33,454 nt of DNA from Sphingomonadales bacterium (GTDB lineage: Bacteria; Pseudomonadota; Alphaproteobacteria; Sphingomonadales; Sphingomonadaceae): NCBI GenBank assembly GCA_009993585.1, contig JAACTG010000120.1:1-33454 (forward strand). Reading direction: 5' to 3'. Shown here in pieces: positions 7,206-17,212 of this stretch. Position 1 is the stretch's first letter; each line of letters begins with the position of its first letter. The notes under the pieces are model-generated. The model did not search any database. It worked only from the letters and a program-made list of their open reading frames with translations, and was not told where the DNA came from. Both the position numbers and the translations under genes were made by a program.

Positions 7206-7751
7206 TCAGGCGCCGCAGCTCCAATATCCCTGATAGCTGCGATCGCCGACCGACAGTTCGGTGACGGTCAGCGTCGCCGGCCATTTCGTCGATTCGTCGC
7301 CGTCGCGGACACCCTCGCCCGCGCCGCGCCCGATGTTGAGCGTGATGTCGCTGCCGGCGAAGATCCCGCCCTGTTGCAAGGCGGCATAGCCGCCCGGCTT
7401 GGTCGCGTTGACGACGCCGACGGTGCCGCCATACTTGACCGCGCCCTGAGCGCGGACAGTGCGGTCGTCGGGCGCGGTGGCGACGAACAGCAGGCGATCG
7501 TCGTCGCTGGTGAAGCTGCAGCCGAGGCCCGCAGCGACCACCGGAGAGAATTCGGCGTAGGAGATCGGTTGCAACAACGGCCCGGCGGGCGCGGGCCGCT
7601 CGACGTCCGGCGTATCGCCGATACCGCCATCGGGCTCGACCGGGATCGGCCGATTGCCTTCGACCGAGGCTGACACGCTATTGTCGGTCGGTTCGCTCGG
7701 CTGGCAGCCGGCGAGCAACGCCAGCGTCGCCATCGCAATGGCTGTCTTCAT
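7206..7751 (-). CDS. Putative lipoprotein, paralogue of the adjacent lipoprotein (downstream copy)
   Basis: A 181-residue predicted lipoprotein with lipobox LLAGC (Cys16), an acidic, Pro-rich spacer and a C-terminal domain. It shares with its upstream neighbour the pattern LGCSFT, a hydrophobic LLFVA strand, an LTV strand near the end, and a terminal YxGxWSCG. Two cysteines, in GCSFT and WSCG, are conserved in both and may form a disulfide. Family and function are not recognised. It follows the paralogue after only 12 bases and both lie downstream of mutL, probably as one transcript. Confidence 0.8.
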   Translation of the reverse strand: MKTAIAMATLALLAGCQPSEPTDNSVSASVEGNRPIPVEPDGGIGDTPDVERPAPAGPLLQPISYAEFSPVVAAGLGCSFTSDDDRLLFVATAPDDRTVRAQGAVKYGGTVGVVNATKPGGYAALQQGGIFAGSDITLNIGRGAGEGVRDGDESTKWPATLTVTELSVGDRSYQGYWSCGA

Positions 7752-7763
7752 CGATCGCTCCCT

Positions 7764-8309
7764 TTAAGGTCCGCAGGTCCAGCTGCCCGCATAATCGCGC
7801 CGCGACCCGTCGCCGCGATCGACGCGCAGCGTGGCGTCGTGCATTGTCTGTTCGCTGGCATCGTCGCGCTCTGCACCGCGGTCGAGCGTGACGTCGATGC
7901 CGCGCCCGCCCAGCCTCAGTCCGCGCGTCAGATCGCCGAAATCGCCTGCCGCCCCGACGCGCTCGACCATGTCGCCGGGCTTGACGAGGCCGAAGATCGT
8001 CTTGCCCGTCTGGACGACGCCCATCGCGACGAGCAGCGGACCCGACCCACCGGTGGCAGTAAAGCTGCAGCCGAGTTCGCCCTCCAGCGGATTGGCGGCA
8101 AGATCGGCGGCGGTCAGCGGCCGCAGATCGATGCGATCGCCGGCGACCGCCTCGGGATCGGGCGCGGCGGGCATCGGTTTTCGGTCAGCCACGCTGGTGG
8201 TGTCGGCGGCGGACGTCTGGGCGTTGTCGTCGGCCTGGTCGTCCGGCGCGGAAGCGGGGCTGCAGGCGGCAAGGCCGATGGCGGCGGCGGCGAGAAGTAC
8301 GTGTCTCAT
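7764..8309 (-). CDS. Putative lipoprotein, paralogue of the adjacent lipoprotein (upstream copy)
   Basis: A 181-residue predicted lipoprotein with lipobox LAAC (Cys16), a low-complexity Asp/Ala/Pro linker and a C-terminal domain with LGCSFTATGG, PLLVAMG and a final YAGSWTCGP. It is the same length as the next gene and shares its core motifs, so the pair is probably a tandem duplication that has diverged strongly. Function is unknown. A six-base-pair hairpin lies directly before its ATG. The pair may be co-transcribed with mutL, whose stop is 41 bases upstream. Confidence 0.8.
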   Translation of the reverse strand: MRHVLLAAAAIGLAACSPASAPDDQADDNAQTSAADTTSVADRKPMPAAPDPEAVAGDRIDLRPLTAADLAANPLEGELGCSFTATGGSGPLLVAMGVVQTGKTIFGLVKPGDMVERVGAAGDFGDLTRGLRLGGRGIDVTLDRGAERDDASEQTMHDATLRVDRGDGSRRDYAGSWTCGP

Positions 8310-8310
8310 G

Positions 8311-8327
8311 CCGACCTAAACGGTCGG
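8311..8327 (-). promoter_or_regulatory. Hairpin covering the ribosome-binding region of the upstream lipoprotein
   Basis: On the minus strand CCGACC, a five-base loop and GGTCGG form a perfect six-pair stem that ends one base before the ATG at 8309. The only Shine-Dalgarno-like bases (AGGT) are within the loop and 3' arm. There is no following T-run, so it does not look like an intrinsic terminator for mutL. It may lower translation or couple it to mutL; this is inference. Confidence 0.45.
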
Positions 8328-8350
8328 ATACCGAAGCTGTTCCAACGCAG

Positions 8351-10147
8351 CTATTTGCGCCCGAACAGTTTCTCGACATCGCCGAGGCCCATTTTCACCC
8401 AGGTCGGGCGGCCGTGGTTGCATTGGCCCGAATGGGGGGTGACTTCCATCTCGCGCAGCAGCGCGTTCATTTCGGCGACCGATAGCACGCGGCCGGCGCG
8501 GACCGAGCCGTGGCAGGCCATCGTCGCGGCGACGAGGTCGATGCGTTCCTTGAGGCTGAGCGCCTCGTCGTACGCGCCGAGCTCGTCGCCGAGGTCGGTG
8601 AGCAGCCGCGCGCAATCGACCTGGCCGAGCATCGCCGGCGTGGCGCGCACGAGCATCGCCGACGCACCAAAGCGCTCGATCTCGAGCCCGAAGGCGGCGA
8701 GTTCTTCGGCGCGCGCTTCCAATCGGTCGCACGCGGCCTCGTCGAGTTCGACGACGTCGGGCAGCAGCAGCCCCTGCGACGCGACACCCTGCCCCTCCAC
8801 CCCGCGCCGCATCCGTTCGAGGACGAGCCGTTCGTGCGCGGCGTGCTGGTCGACGATGACGAGACCGTCCTCGGCCTCGGCGACGATATAGGTCTTCGCC
8901 ACCTGCCCGCGCGCGACGCCGAGCGGATGGTCGCGCGCAACGGGGACGGGTTCGCTTGCCACCTCGGCGCGGCCGAGCGGGCTGGGCTGATCGGAGTGTT
9001 GCGCAAATTCGGTGCGGCGGTCCATCACCGCCGCCTCGCCGAAGCCGGCGGGCTGGGTGAAGAAGCCGGGTCGCGAGGGTTGCGGCGCCATCGGCTCCTG
9101 CCGCCAAGCGCCGAGCGCGCCCGCGGCGGGACGCTGGACGCTGCGAAAACCCGCCTCGTCGAGCGCGCGGCGCAGGCCGCCGACGATCAGGCCGCGCACG
9201 ACGCCGGGTTCGCGAAAGCGCACCTCGGTCTTGACGGGGTGGACGTTGACGTCGACGAGGCCCGGATCGATGTCGAGGAACAGCGCGACGACGGGGTGGC
9301 GATCGCGCGCGAGCAGGTCGGCATAGGCGCCGCGCAGCGCGCCGACGAGCAGCCGGTCCTTCACTGGGCGACCGTTGACGAAGAGATACTGGTGATCGGC
9401 GATGCCGCGGTTGAAGGTCGGCAGGCCGGCGACGCCGCCGAGCGCCATGCCTTCGCGCGCGACATCGACGACGATGCTGTTCTCGGCAAAGCCCGCCTGC
9501 GTCAGCGCGGCGACCCGTTGGGGCCGGTCTTGCCCGCCTTGCAACTGCAATTTCGCTTTGCCGTCGTGGTGGAGCGCGAAAGCGATGTCGGGGCGCGCCA
9601 TCGCGAGGCGTTTGACGATGTCGAGACAGGCGGCATATTCGGAGCGTTCGGAACGCAGGAACTTGCGCCGCGCGGGCACCTTGGCGAACAGCGCTTCTAC
9701 GACGACGCGCGTGCCCGGCGGCAAGGCGGCGGGCCCCTCTTCCGCGCGGGCGCCATTGTCGATGACGAGGCGCCAGCCGTCGGCGCCCCCCCGTCCCGCT
9801 CCCGCCGCCACCCGGCTTTCGAGCGTGAAGCGCGATACGCTTGCGATCGACGGCAGCGCCTCGCCGCGAAAGCCGAGCGTGGCGATATTGTCGATCGCGT
9901 CATCGGGCAGTTTCGAGGTCGCGTGGCGCTCGATCGCCAGCATCATGTCGGCGCACGTCATGCCCGATCCGTTGTCGGCGACTTCGATGCGGCCGATGCC
10001 GCCGTTTTCGAGCGCGATATCGATCCGATTCGCGCCCGCGTCGATGGCGTTTTCAACGAGCTCCTTCAACGCGCTGGCCGGTCTTTCGACCACTTCACCG
10101 GCAGCGATGCGATTAACGAGCGTTTCGGGGAGGCGGCGTATTGACAT
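8351..10147 (-). CDS. mutL: DNA mismatch repair protein MutL with endonuclease motif
   Basis: A 598-residue MutL. The N-terminal GHKL ATPase shows the Bergerat motifs KELVENAIDAGA, DNGSGM and TLGFRGEALPSI. The C-terminal dimerisation domain carries DQHAAHERLVLE (433-444), matching the DQHA(X)2E(X)4E metal-binding endonuclease motif found in MutL proteins of bacteria that lack MutH, and CNHGRPTW near the end. It acts with MutS after mismatch recognition, most likely nicking the new strand itself. The ATG at 10147 starts MSIRRLPETLVNRIAAG, the conserved N-terminus; an ATG 22 codons upstream is in frame but outside the family. Divergent from mreB. Confidence 0.97.
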   Translation of the reverse strand: MSIRRLPETLVNRIAAGEVVERPASALKELVENAIDAGANRIDIALENGGIGRIEVADNGSGMTCADMMLAIERHATSKLPDDAIDNIATLGFRGEALPSIASVSRFTLESRVAAGAGRGGADGWRLVIDNGARAEEGPAALPPGTRVVVEALFAKVPARRKFLRSERSEYAACLDIVKRLAMARPDIAFALHHDGKAKLQLQGGQDRPQRVAALTQAGFAENSIVVDVAREGMALGGVAGLPTFNRGIADHQYLFVNGRPVKDRLLVGALRGAYADLLARDRHPVVALFLDIDPGLVDVNVHPVKTEVRFREPGVVRGLIVGGLRRALDEAGFRSVQRPAAGALGAWRQEPMAPQPSRPGFFTQPAGFGEAAVMDRRTEFAQHSDQPSPLGRAEVASEPVPVARDHPLGVARGQVAKTYIVAEAEDGLVIVDQHAAHERLVLERMRRGVEGQGVASQGLLLPDVVELDEAACDRLEARAEELAAFGLEIERFGASAMLVRATPAMLGQVDCARLLTDLGDELGAYDEALSLKERIDLVAATMACHGSVRAGRVLSVAEMNALLREMEVTPHSGQCNHGRPTWVKMGLGDVEKLFGRK

Positions 10148-10280
10148 GGACCCGGCCTTAGCGCAGTCGAAACCTACCTGCGACCTTTCTATTTCCTCGC
10201 ATATCCGGCTCATCCCCCCTGAAGATTTTCGGGCGAGCGCGGTGGCAATCTGTTAAGGAAGGCGCGCATAACGTTCATGA

Positions 10281-11384
<1,104 letters not shown>

Positions 11385-11394
11385 GGCCCGCGTC

Positions 11395-12291
11395 GTGGCG
11401 CCGCCGCGACATAGGCGCCCGGGCTATTCCCGCAAGGCGCAGATCGGCCTGTTCGCGAGCTACGTCATCGCCGTCGTCGGCGCCGTGCTCGCATTGTTGC
11501 TGGTGCTCCTGTCGCGGTTCGACCCCTCGGGCTTTCGCGCGCTGCGCCAGGGCGCGGCGGAGATTTTCGCCCCCGTCGCACGCGGCGGAGAGAATGTGAC
11601 CGGATCGGTCGGTTCGATCGACGACACCGCCGCGGCCTATCTGCGTGCCGGTTCGCAGAACAAGGCACTCCGCAAGGAACTCGCCGCCGCCCGCCGCGAG
11701 CTCCTCGAGGCACGCGCGATCCGCGAGGAGAACCGCCAGCTCAAGGCACTGCTCAATCTTGCCAAGGACAATGTCGAAACCGTCGCGGTCACGCGGCTGC
11801 TTGGATCGACCGGATCGAGCGCGCGGCGCTACGCGACGCTCGACGCCGGGCGCAATCGCGGGATCGCGATCGGCATGCCGATCCGCGCCGACGAGGGATT
11901 GATCGGACGCGTCCTCGACGTCGGGCCCACGGTGTCGCGCGTGCTGCTGCTGACCGATGCCGAAAACGTCGTGCCGGTGCGGCGATCGCGCGACGGCCTG
12001 CCCGCGCTTGCGATCGGGCGCGGCGACGGCAATGTCGATATCCGCGCGCTCAACACCGGGGTCAGCGATTTTACCCGCGGCGACATTTTCGTCACCTCGG
12101 GCACCGGCGGCCTCTATCAGCCCAACACCCCGGTCGCGATCGTCGTCGCCAAACAGTCGGACGGGGCTGTCGCCCGCCCGCTCGCGCACCCTGCCCGCGT
12201 CAGCGCGGTGATGGTCGAACGGGCGTTTCGCGACAGCGCCGACGTCAAGGCGTTGCCTCCTGCCGAGGGGGAACGGGACGGGGACGAATAG
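11395..12291 (+). CDS. mreC: Rod-shape determining protein MreC
   Basis: A 298-residue membrane-anchored periplasmic protein: one transmembrane helix (about 22-42), a coiled coil (about 78-118, with AAARRELLEARAIREENRQL) and the beta-rich domain including GRVLDVGPTVSRVLLLTD and GDIFVTSGTGGLYQPNTPV. MreC links MreB filaments to PBP2 and activates it. It uses a GTG start ten bases after the mreB stop, with AAGG eight bases upstream; its stop shares one base with the mreD start. Confidence 0.95.
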   Translation: MAPPRHRRPGYSRKAQIGLFASYVIAVVGAVLALLLVLLSRFDPSGFRALRQGAAEIFAPVARGGENVTGSVGSIDDTAAAYLRAGSQNKALRKELAAARRELLEARAIREENRQLKALLNLAKDNVETVAVTRLLGSTGSSARRYATLDAGRNRGIAIGMPIRADEGLIGRVLDVGPTVSRVLLLTDAENVVPVRRSRDGLPALAIGRGDGNVDIRALNTGVSDFTRGDIFVTSGTGGLYQPNTPVAIVVAKQSDGAVARPLAHPARVSAVMVERAFRDSADVKALPPAEGERDGDE

Positions 12292-12803
12292 TGCCGCCGC
12301 GTTCGATCAGCTTCGGTCGCCCGTCGAGCCTGCGGATGCGGGCGACGCCGGTGATCAGCGTCATGCTGCTGTCGGCGCTGCCGGCGATGTTGCCGATGAT
12401 TGCGACCTTCCCCGCCCTGCCCCCGCTCGGCCTCATCGCCTTCGTCGCCTGGCGTCGGCTGCGACCGGAATTGTGGTCGGCCTGGATCGGCCTGCCGCTC
12501 GGCCTGTGGGACGATCTGTTCAGCGGCATGCCGATCGGCAGCGCGATGTTCCTGTGGACGATCATCGTCCTGGCGTTCGAGTTCGTCGACTATCGGCTGT
12601 TGTGGCAGGATCAGTGGATCGACTGGCTGCTCGCCGCCGCCGCGCTCGCCTTTGCCGTTTTCGGCGGCGTCGCCCTGCTCGCGCTGACCGGCCTCGACCT
12701 TTCCTATCGCGTCGTCCTGCCGCAACTGGGCTGGTCGTTGCTGATCTATCCGCTCGCCGGACGCTTCGTCGCGACCCTCGACCGCTGGCGGCTCAAGCGA
12801 TGA
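12291..12803 (+). CDS. mreD: Rod-shape determining protein MreD
   Basis: A 170-residue polytopic inner-membrane protein of about five hydrophobic segments, at the usual length for MreD, with the family-like loop IGLPLGLWDDLFSGMPIGSAM. Low sequence conservation is normal for this family; position between mreC and the PBP2 gene supports the call. Start is GTG, overlapping the mreC stop by one base, with GGGG seven bases upstream. It probably stabilises MreC and the elongasome at the membrane. Confidence 0.9.
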   Translation: MPPRSISFGRPSSLRMRATPVISVMLLSALPAMLPMIATFPALPPLGLIAFVAWRRLRPELWSAWIGLPLGLWDDLFSGMPIGSAMFLWTIIVLAFEFVDYRLLWQDQWIDWLLAAAALAFAVFGGVALLALTGLDLSYRVVLPQLGWSLLIYPLAGRFVATLDRWRLKR

Positions 12804-12816
12804 CGAGGCCGACACG

Positions 12817-14751
12817 ATGAGGCGCCGCGCCGCCCGCACCCGCCCGATCCTGACCGAAGCGACGCAGCAGATGCGCTTTTCGCGACGGACGATGCTCGTC
12901 GGCGGCCTCCAGGCGACGATCGGCGCGCTGCTCGCGGTGCGCATGGGCTATATCTCGGTCGCCGAGAACGAGCGTTACCAGATGCTGTCGGAAAGCAACC
13001 GGCTCAACATCACGCCGGTGCCGCCGCGGCGCGGCTGGGTGATCGACCGTTACGGCCAGGCGATGGCCGACAATCGTGTCGACCTGCGCGTCGATATCAT
13101 TCCCGACCGGCTCAAGAACCGCAAGGCGACGCTGGCGCAACTGCGCACGATCCTCGATCTCCCGCCCGAGGAGATCGAGCGGATCAATGGCGAGCTCGAC
13201 CGCACCGGTGGCTTCCAGCCGGTCCAGGTCGCCGACGGCATCAGCGAGGCGGCCTATGCCGCAATTTCGGTCCGGCTGCCCGAAATGCCCGGCGTATCGC
13301 CGCTGCGCGGCTTTACGCGCAACTATCCCTCGGGTGCCGCAGTCGGCCATTTGATGGGCTATGTCGGCGTCGCCTCGGCAGAGGAATTCAAGGAATCGGG
13401 CGATCCGCTGCTGATCACGCCGGGGTTCAAGATCGGCAAGGACGGCCTTGAGAAGCAGTTCGAACAGGTGCTGCGCGGCAAGCCGGGCGCCAAGCGCGTC
13501 GAGGTGACCGCGCGCGGCAAGGTCGTGCGCGAACTGACGACGACGACCGACGTTCCCGGCCGGCCGCTCCAGCTGACGCTCAATGCCGATCTGCAGACCT
13601 ATGCCGCGCGCCGGCTGGGGCAGGAATCGGGCTCGGTCGTCGTCATCGACTGCCTGACCGGCGATATATTGGCGATGGCATCGATGCCCTCGTTCGATCC
13701 CAACAGCTTCTCGAACGGGATCAGCCACGACGAGTGGAACCTGCTGTCGGGCGACGACCATGTGCCGCTGCGTAACAAGGTGCTCAAGGGCCTTTATCCG
13801 CCCGGATCGACGATCAAGCCGATGCACGCGATGGCGTTCATGGAAGCGGGCGTGCAGCCGAACGAGACGATCGTCTGCGGCGGCGGCCGGCGCATCGGCA
13901 ACCGGTTCTTCCACTGCTGGGGTAACCACGGCCAGGTCGACATGGCCAAGGGCATTTACCAGAGCTGCGACAGCTATTTCTATCATTTCGCGCAAGCCGT
14001 CGGCTTCGCCAAGGTCGCCGAATATGCCAAGCTGCTCGGCATGGGCCAGGAATTCCCGCTGCCGGTGTCGAGCCAGTTTTTCGGCACCGTCCCCAGCCCC
14101 GCCTGGCTGGAAAAGAAATTCGATCGCAAATGGCAGCCCTATGACACCGTCAACGCCTCGATCGGCCAGGGCTATTATCTCGCCAATCCCCTGCAACTCG
14201 CGGTGATGGTTTCGCGGCTGGCGACGGGCCGCAAGCTGATGCCGCACCTGTTGATGGACCGATCGCGCAAACCCGCCCCGTCGCTCGGCTTTACCGACGA
14301 GCATATCGCCTATGTCCGCGCCGCGATGAGCGAGGTCGTCAACGGCCGCGGCACCGCGGGACGCGCGCGGCTGCCGCTCGACGAGGTCCTGATGGCCGGC
14401 AAGACCGGTACCGCGCAGGTCGTCAGCCTGAGCGTTTCCAACGGCAAGCGCAGCGCGCCGTGGAAATATCGCGACCACGGCCTGTTCGTGTGTTTCGCGC
14501 CGTTCGACAATCCGCGCTTCGCGGCATCGGTGGTGATCGAGCACGGCGGCGGGTCGGGCGCCGCCTATCCGATCGCGCGCGACGTCATGACCTTTCTCTA
14601 CGACCGGCAAAAGGCGATGGACGTGCTGCTCCCGCTCGAGGCCGAATGGGGCGGCAATGTCGAACAGCGCATGGCGTCGGCGATGGCGCGATACCGCTCG
14701 GCCAAGGCCAATCCGCCGCCGCCCGCCACAGCGTTGGGACCGGGCGAATGA
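12817..14751 (+). CDS. mrdA: Penicillin-binding protein 2 (peptidoglycan transpeptidase)
   Basis: A 644-residue class B PBP. After one membrane anchor (about 27-48) comes the pedestal domain and then the transpeptidase, with Ser331-X-X-Lys334 in PPGSTIKPM, Ser383-Cys-Asp in SCDSYFYHFAQAVGF and Lys529-Thr-Gly in AGKTGTAQV. It crosslinks new peptidoglycan along the side wall together with RodA and is the target of amdinocillin-type beta-lactams in other species. The gene follows mreD by 13 bases and its stop overlaps the rodA start (ATGA), which suits production of the two partners in equal amounts. Confidence 0.97.
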   Translation: MRRRAARTRPILTEATQQMRFSRRTMLVGGLQATIGALLAVRMGYISVAENERYQMLSESNRLNITPVPPRRGWVIDRYGQAMADNRVDLRVDIIPDRLKNRKATLAQLRTILDLPPEEIERINGELDRTGGFQPVQVADGISEAAYAAISVRLPEMPGVSPLRGFTRNYPSGAAVGHLMGYVGVASAEEFKESGDPLLITPGFKIGKDGLEKQFEQVLRGKPGAKRVEVTARGKVVRELTTTTDVPGRPLQLTLNADLQTYAARRLGQESGSVVVIDCLTGDILAMASMPSFDPNSFSNGISHDEWNLLSGDDHVPLRNKVLKGLYPPGSTIKPMHAMAFMEAGVQPNETIVCGGGRRIGNRFFHCWGNHGQVDMAKGIYQSCDSYFYHFAQAVGFAKVAEYAKLLGMGQEFPLPVSSQFFGTVPSPAWLEKKFDRKWQPYDTVNASIGQGYYLANPLQLAVMVSRLATGRKLMPHLLMDRSRKPAPSLGFTDEHIAYVRAAMSEVVNGRGTAGRARLPLDEVLMAGKTGTAQVVSLSVSNGKRSAPWKYRDHGLFVCFAPFDNPRFAASVVIEHGGGSGAAYPIARDVMTFLYDRQKAMDVLLPLEAEWGGNVEQRMASAMARYRSAKANPPPPATALGPGE

Positions 14752-15866
14752 GCGTCATTCCCAGCACCGTCGCGCGCCTGCCGTGGAAAGTCATGCTGCT
14801 GACGACGGCATTGGCGAGCTTCGCCGGGGTCGTCCTCTATTCGGCCGCCGGCGGCAGCATGTCGCCATGGGCGGGAATGCACCTCGTCCGGTTTGCGCTG
14901 TTCATGGTGATGGCGCTGGTGATCGCCCGCTTCCGCGAGGATTTCATCCGCGACATGGCGTTTCCCGCCTATGTCGGGACGTTGCTGCTGCTGCTGTTCG
15001 TCGAGCTGCTGGGACAGGTGAAGGGCGGCAGCCAGCGCTGGATCAGCCTTGGCGCGTTCAACCTGCAGCCGTCCGAACTGATGAAGATCGCGATCGTGCT
15101 GGCGCTCGCCAGCTTCTATTCGCGGCTGCCCGCGGGCGAGACCAGTCGTTTCGCCGCGATCTGGCCGGCTTTGGTGCTGATCGGCCTGCCCTGCGGCCTG
15201 GTGCTGCTGCAACCCGATCTCGGCACGACGCTGGCGATCGCGGCGAGCGGCATCATCGTCATGTTCCTCGCCGGGCTGCCGCTGCGCTATTTCATCGGCG
15301 GACTTGCCGCGGTGGCGGCCGCGGTTCCCGTGCTGTTTTCGTTCCTTCATGACTATCAGCAGAAGCGCATCCTGATCTTTCTCGATCCCGAGAGCGATCC
15401 GCTCGGCGCCGGCTATCATATCAGCCAGTCGAAAATCGCGATCGGGTCGGGCGGCCTGTTCGGCAAGGGCTTCCTCAACGGGACGCAGAGCCATCTCGAA
15501 TATCTGCCCGAAGGCCAGACCGATTTCGTCTTCGCGACGATGGCGGAGGAATGGGGACTGCTCGGCGGGCTCGTCCTGCTCACGCTGTTCTTCCTGTTGC
15601 TGCGCTGGTCGACGGGCGTCGCGCTCAGCGCCAAGACCAAGTTCGGGCGCTACACCGCCGCCGGGCTGACGATGACGATCTTCTTCTACATCGCGATCAA
15701 CCTGATGATGGTGATGGGGCTTGCCCCCGTCGTCGGCATCCCGCTGCCGTTCATGTCGTACGGCGGCTCGTCGATGATGACGATCATGATCTGCGTCGGC
15801 ATCATCCTCGCGATCGAGCGCAACGGCGATCGCGGCAGGAGCGGCGGACTGGGCGGATTGGCCTGA
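14748..15866 (+). CDS. mrdB: Rod-shape determining protein RodA (SEDS glycosyltransferase)
   Basis: A 372-residue SEDS-family polytopic membrane protein (about ten helices). Recognisable blocks are GGSQRWISLGAFNLQPSELMK, LLLQPDLGTTLAI, and YLPEGQTDFVFATMAEEWGL, followed by GIPLPFMSYGGSSM. It polymerises lipid II glycan strands for side-wall growth with PBP2. The ATG overlaps the stop of mrdA by four bases, so translational coupling is likely. It ends the mre operon; no strong intrinsic terminator was seen before the tRNA gene. Confidence 0.97.
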   Translation: MSVIPSTVARLPWKVMLLTTALASFAGVVLYSAAGGSMSPWAGMHLVRFALFMVMALVIARFREDFIRDMAFPAYVGTLLLLLFVELLGQVKGGSQRWISLGAFNLQPSELMKIAIVLALASFYSRLPAGETSRFAAIWPALVLIGLPCGLVLLQPDLGTTLAIAASGIIVMFLAGLPLRYFIGGLAAVAAAVPVLFSFLHDYQQKRILIFLDPESDPLGAGYHISQSKIAIGSGGLFGKGFLNGTQSHLEYLPEGQTDFVFATMAEEWGLLGGLVLLTLFFLLLRWSTGVALSAKTKFGRYTAAGLTMTIFFYIAINLMMVMGLAPVVGIPLPFMSYGGSSMMTIMICVGIILAIERNGDRGRSGGLGGLA

Positions 15867-15995
15867 GCCGCGCGGCTTTCTTCGCATCCGCGTCATTTCG
15901 CCGTTGCATTGGATATGGCGCCATGATAGCGGCACCGCTCGCCACGCGGGAAGCCTCGCTCTCCCCTCGGCGAACCGTCACCTCGATGACGGCGT

Positions 15996-16071
<76 letters not shown>

Positions 16072-16285
16072 TTTTCTCCCCTCGCACGATCATGCAATCG
16101 CTCGCACTCGCCGTACGCGAAGGTCGGCCATCGTCGCTCAGGCACGTCAATATACTCTTCGCCGGGACGCGCGCGGGGCAGAAAACTTTTACTTGCCAAG
16201 GGTCTGCGCCAATAATAGTTTTTCTTTCATTGGGGAAATACAGGCGCGGCATTCCGGCCGTGCGTCCGGATAGTCAGGGGGTCTT

Positions 16286-17179
16286 ATGAAATACCTTATC
16301 GGAGCGGCGTTGATGGTCGTTGGCGTATCGGCGCAGGCGGAATCGGTGACGCTGAACGGGACCTTCCCGGCGGGCAACGAAAAGATCGGCGCGTTTCGTT
16401 CGGTCGGCGTGCTGCCGTTCACCGGCACCGACGGGCCGGCGCTGTCGATCGCGATCGAGCGCGCGCTGAACGCCGCCGACGGGCATTTCACCGTCTATGC
16501 CGCGACCGCCGGCGGCCAGGCCGCGCCCGACGGGATCATCTCCGGCGTCGTCACGACCGGCGTGACCGAAACCAACTATACGACCAAAGAGGACAAGTGC
16601 ACGACCTGGACCAGCGGCAAGTGCACCGCCACGACGGTCGTCGAGCACAAATGCATTCGCCGCGTGATCGAGCTGCGGAGTGACATTCGCGTCGTCGACA
16701 ACGCCACCAGCGGCATCGTCTTTTCGCAGGCCATGCCGAAGCGCGAGGAGATCTCCTGGTGCGACGCCGCCCAGCCGCAGACGACAGTAGAAACCGCGGT
16801 GCGGACGATGATCGATGCGACCGCGCACGATTTCCGCATGTTGGCCGCGCCGCATAACGAGACTTACAAGGTCCGCTTCCTCGAAAGCACCAAAGGGTTC
16901 GACAAGCCGACCAAACAGACGTTCAAGGCCGCGATCAAGCAGACGCAAAGAGATCTTAGCGCCGCCTGCGCGCAGTTCGACGCGCTTGCCGGCGCGGGCG
17001 CCGCCGGACATCCCTCGATCGCCTATAATCAGGGTGTGTGCGCCGAAGCCGCGAAGGACTATGCCGCCGCCGGCCGCTATTATGTCCAGGCGATGTTCAG
17101 CGGCGCCGACGGGGCCGAGGAAAGCCAGCAGCGGGCGCTCGGCCTCGAAGCGCAGAGGGCGGCCGCCGCGGCGCGCTGA
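16286..17179 (+). CDS. Secreted protein of unknown function with a CsgG/TolB-like N-terminal region
   Basis: A 297-residue protein with a short signal peptide (MKYLIGAALMVVGVSAQA). Residues about 30-70 (SVGVLPFTGTDGPALSIAIERAL) resemble the beta-alpha start of CsgG/FlgO/TolB-N-like domains; this is a pattern impression only. A cysteine-rich middle (DKCTTWTSGKCTATTVVEHKC) follows, and a helical C-terminal part with a TPR-like YNQGVCAEAAKDYAAAGRYY. AGGGGG precedes the ATG. It has its own short intergenic region after tRNA-Lys and converges with the two-gene unit at 17213-18620. No firm family. Confidence 0.75.
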   Translation: MKYLIGAALMVVGVSAQAESVTLNGTFPAGNEKIGAFRSVGVLPFTGTDGPALSIAIERALNAADGHFTVYAATAGGQAAPDGIISGVVTTGVTETNYTTKEDKCTTWTSGKCTATTVVEHKCIRRVIELRSDIRVVDNATSGIVFSQAMPKREEISWCDAAQPQTTVETAVRTMIDATAHDFRMLAAPHNETYKVRFLESTKGFDKPTKQTFKAAIKQTQRDLSAACAQFDALAGAGAAGHPSIAYNQGVCAEAAKDYAAAGRYYVQAMFSGADGAEESQQRALGLEAQRAAAAAR

Positions 17180-17212
17180 CCCCCCTCGCCCTTGGGGCCA
17201 CCCAAATCGCCG

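Noticed and set aside
8510-10144. A 544-codon open frame on the plus strand opposite mutL
   Set aside because: It mirrors mutL codons in a GC-rich background, shows no known domain, and mutL has all its motifs on the other strand.
15915-15924. The palindrome ATGGCGCCAT upstream of tRNA-Lys
   Set aside because: Ten bases of palindrome is expected by chance in GC-rich DNA; no promoter boxes of quality support it.
16193-16221. A promoter TTGCCA-17-TAGTTT before the gene at 16286
   Set aside because: The -10 match is too weak to list; transcription probably starts in this AT-richer patch but the boxes are not clear.
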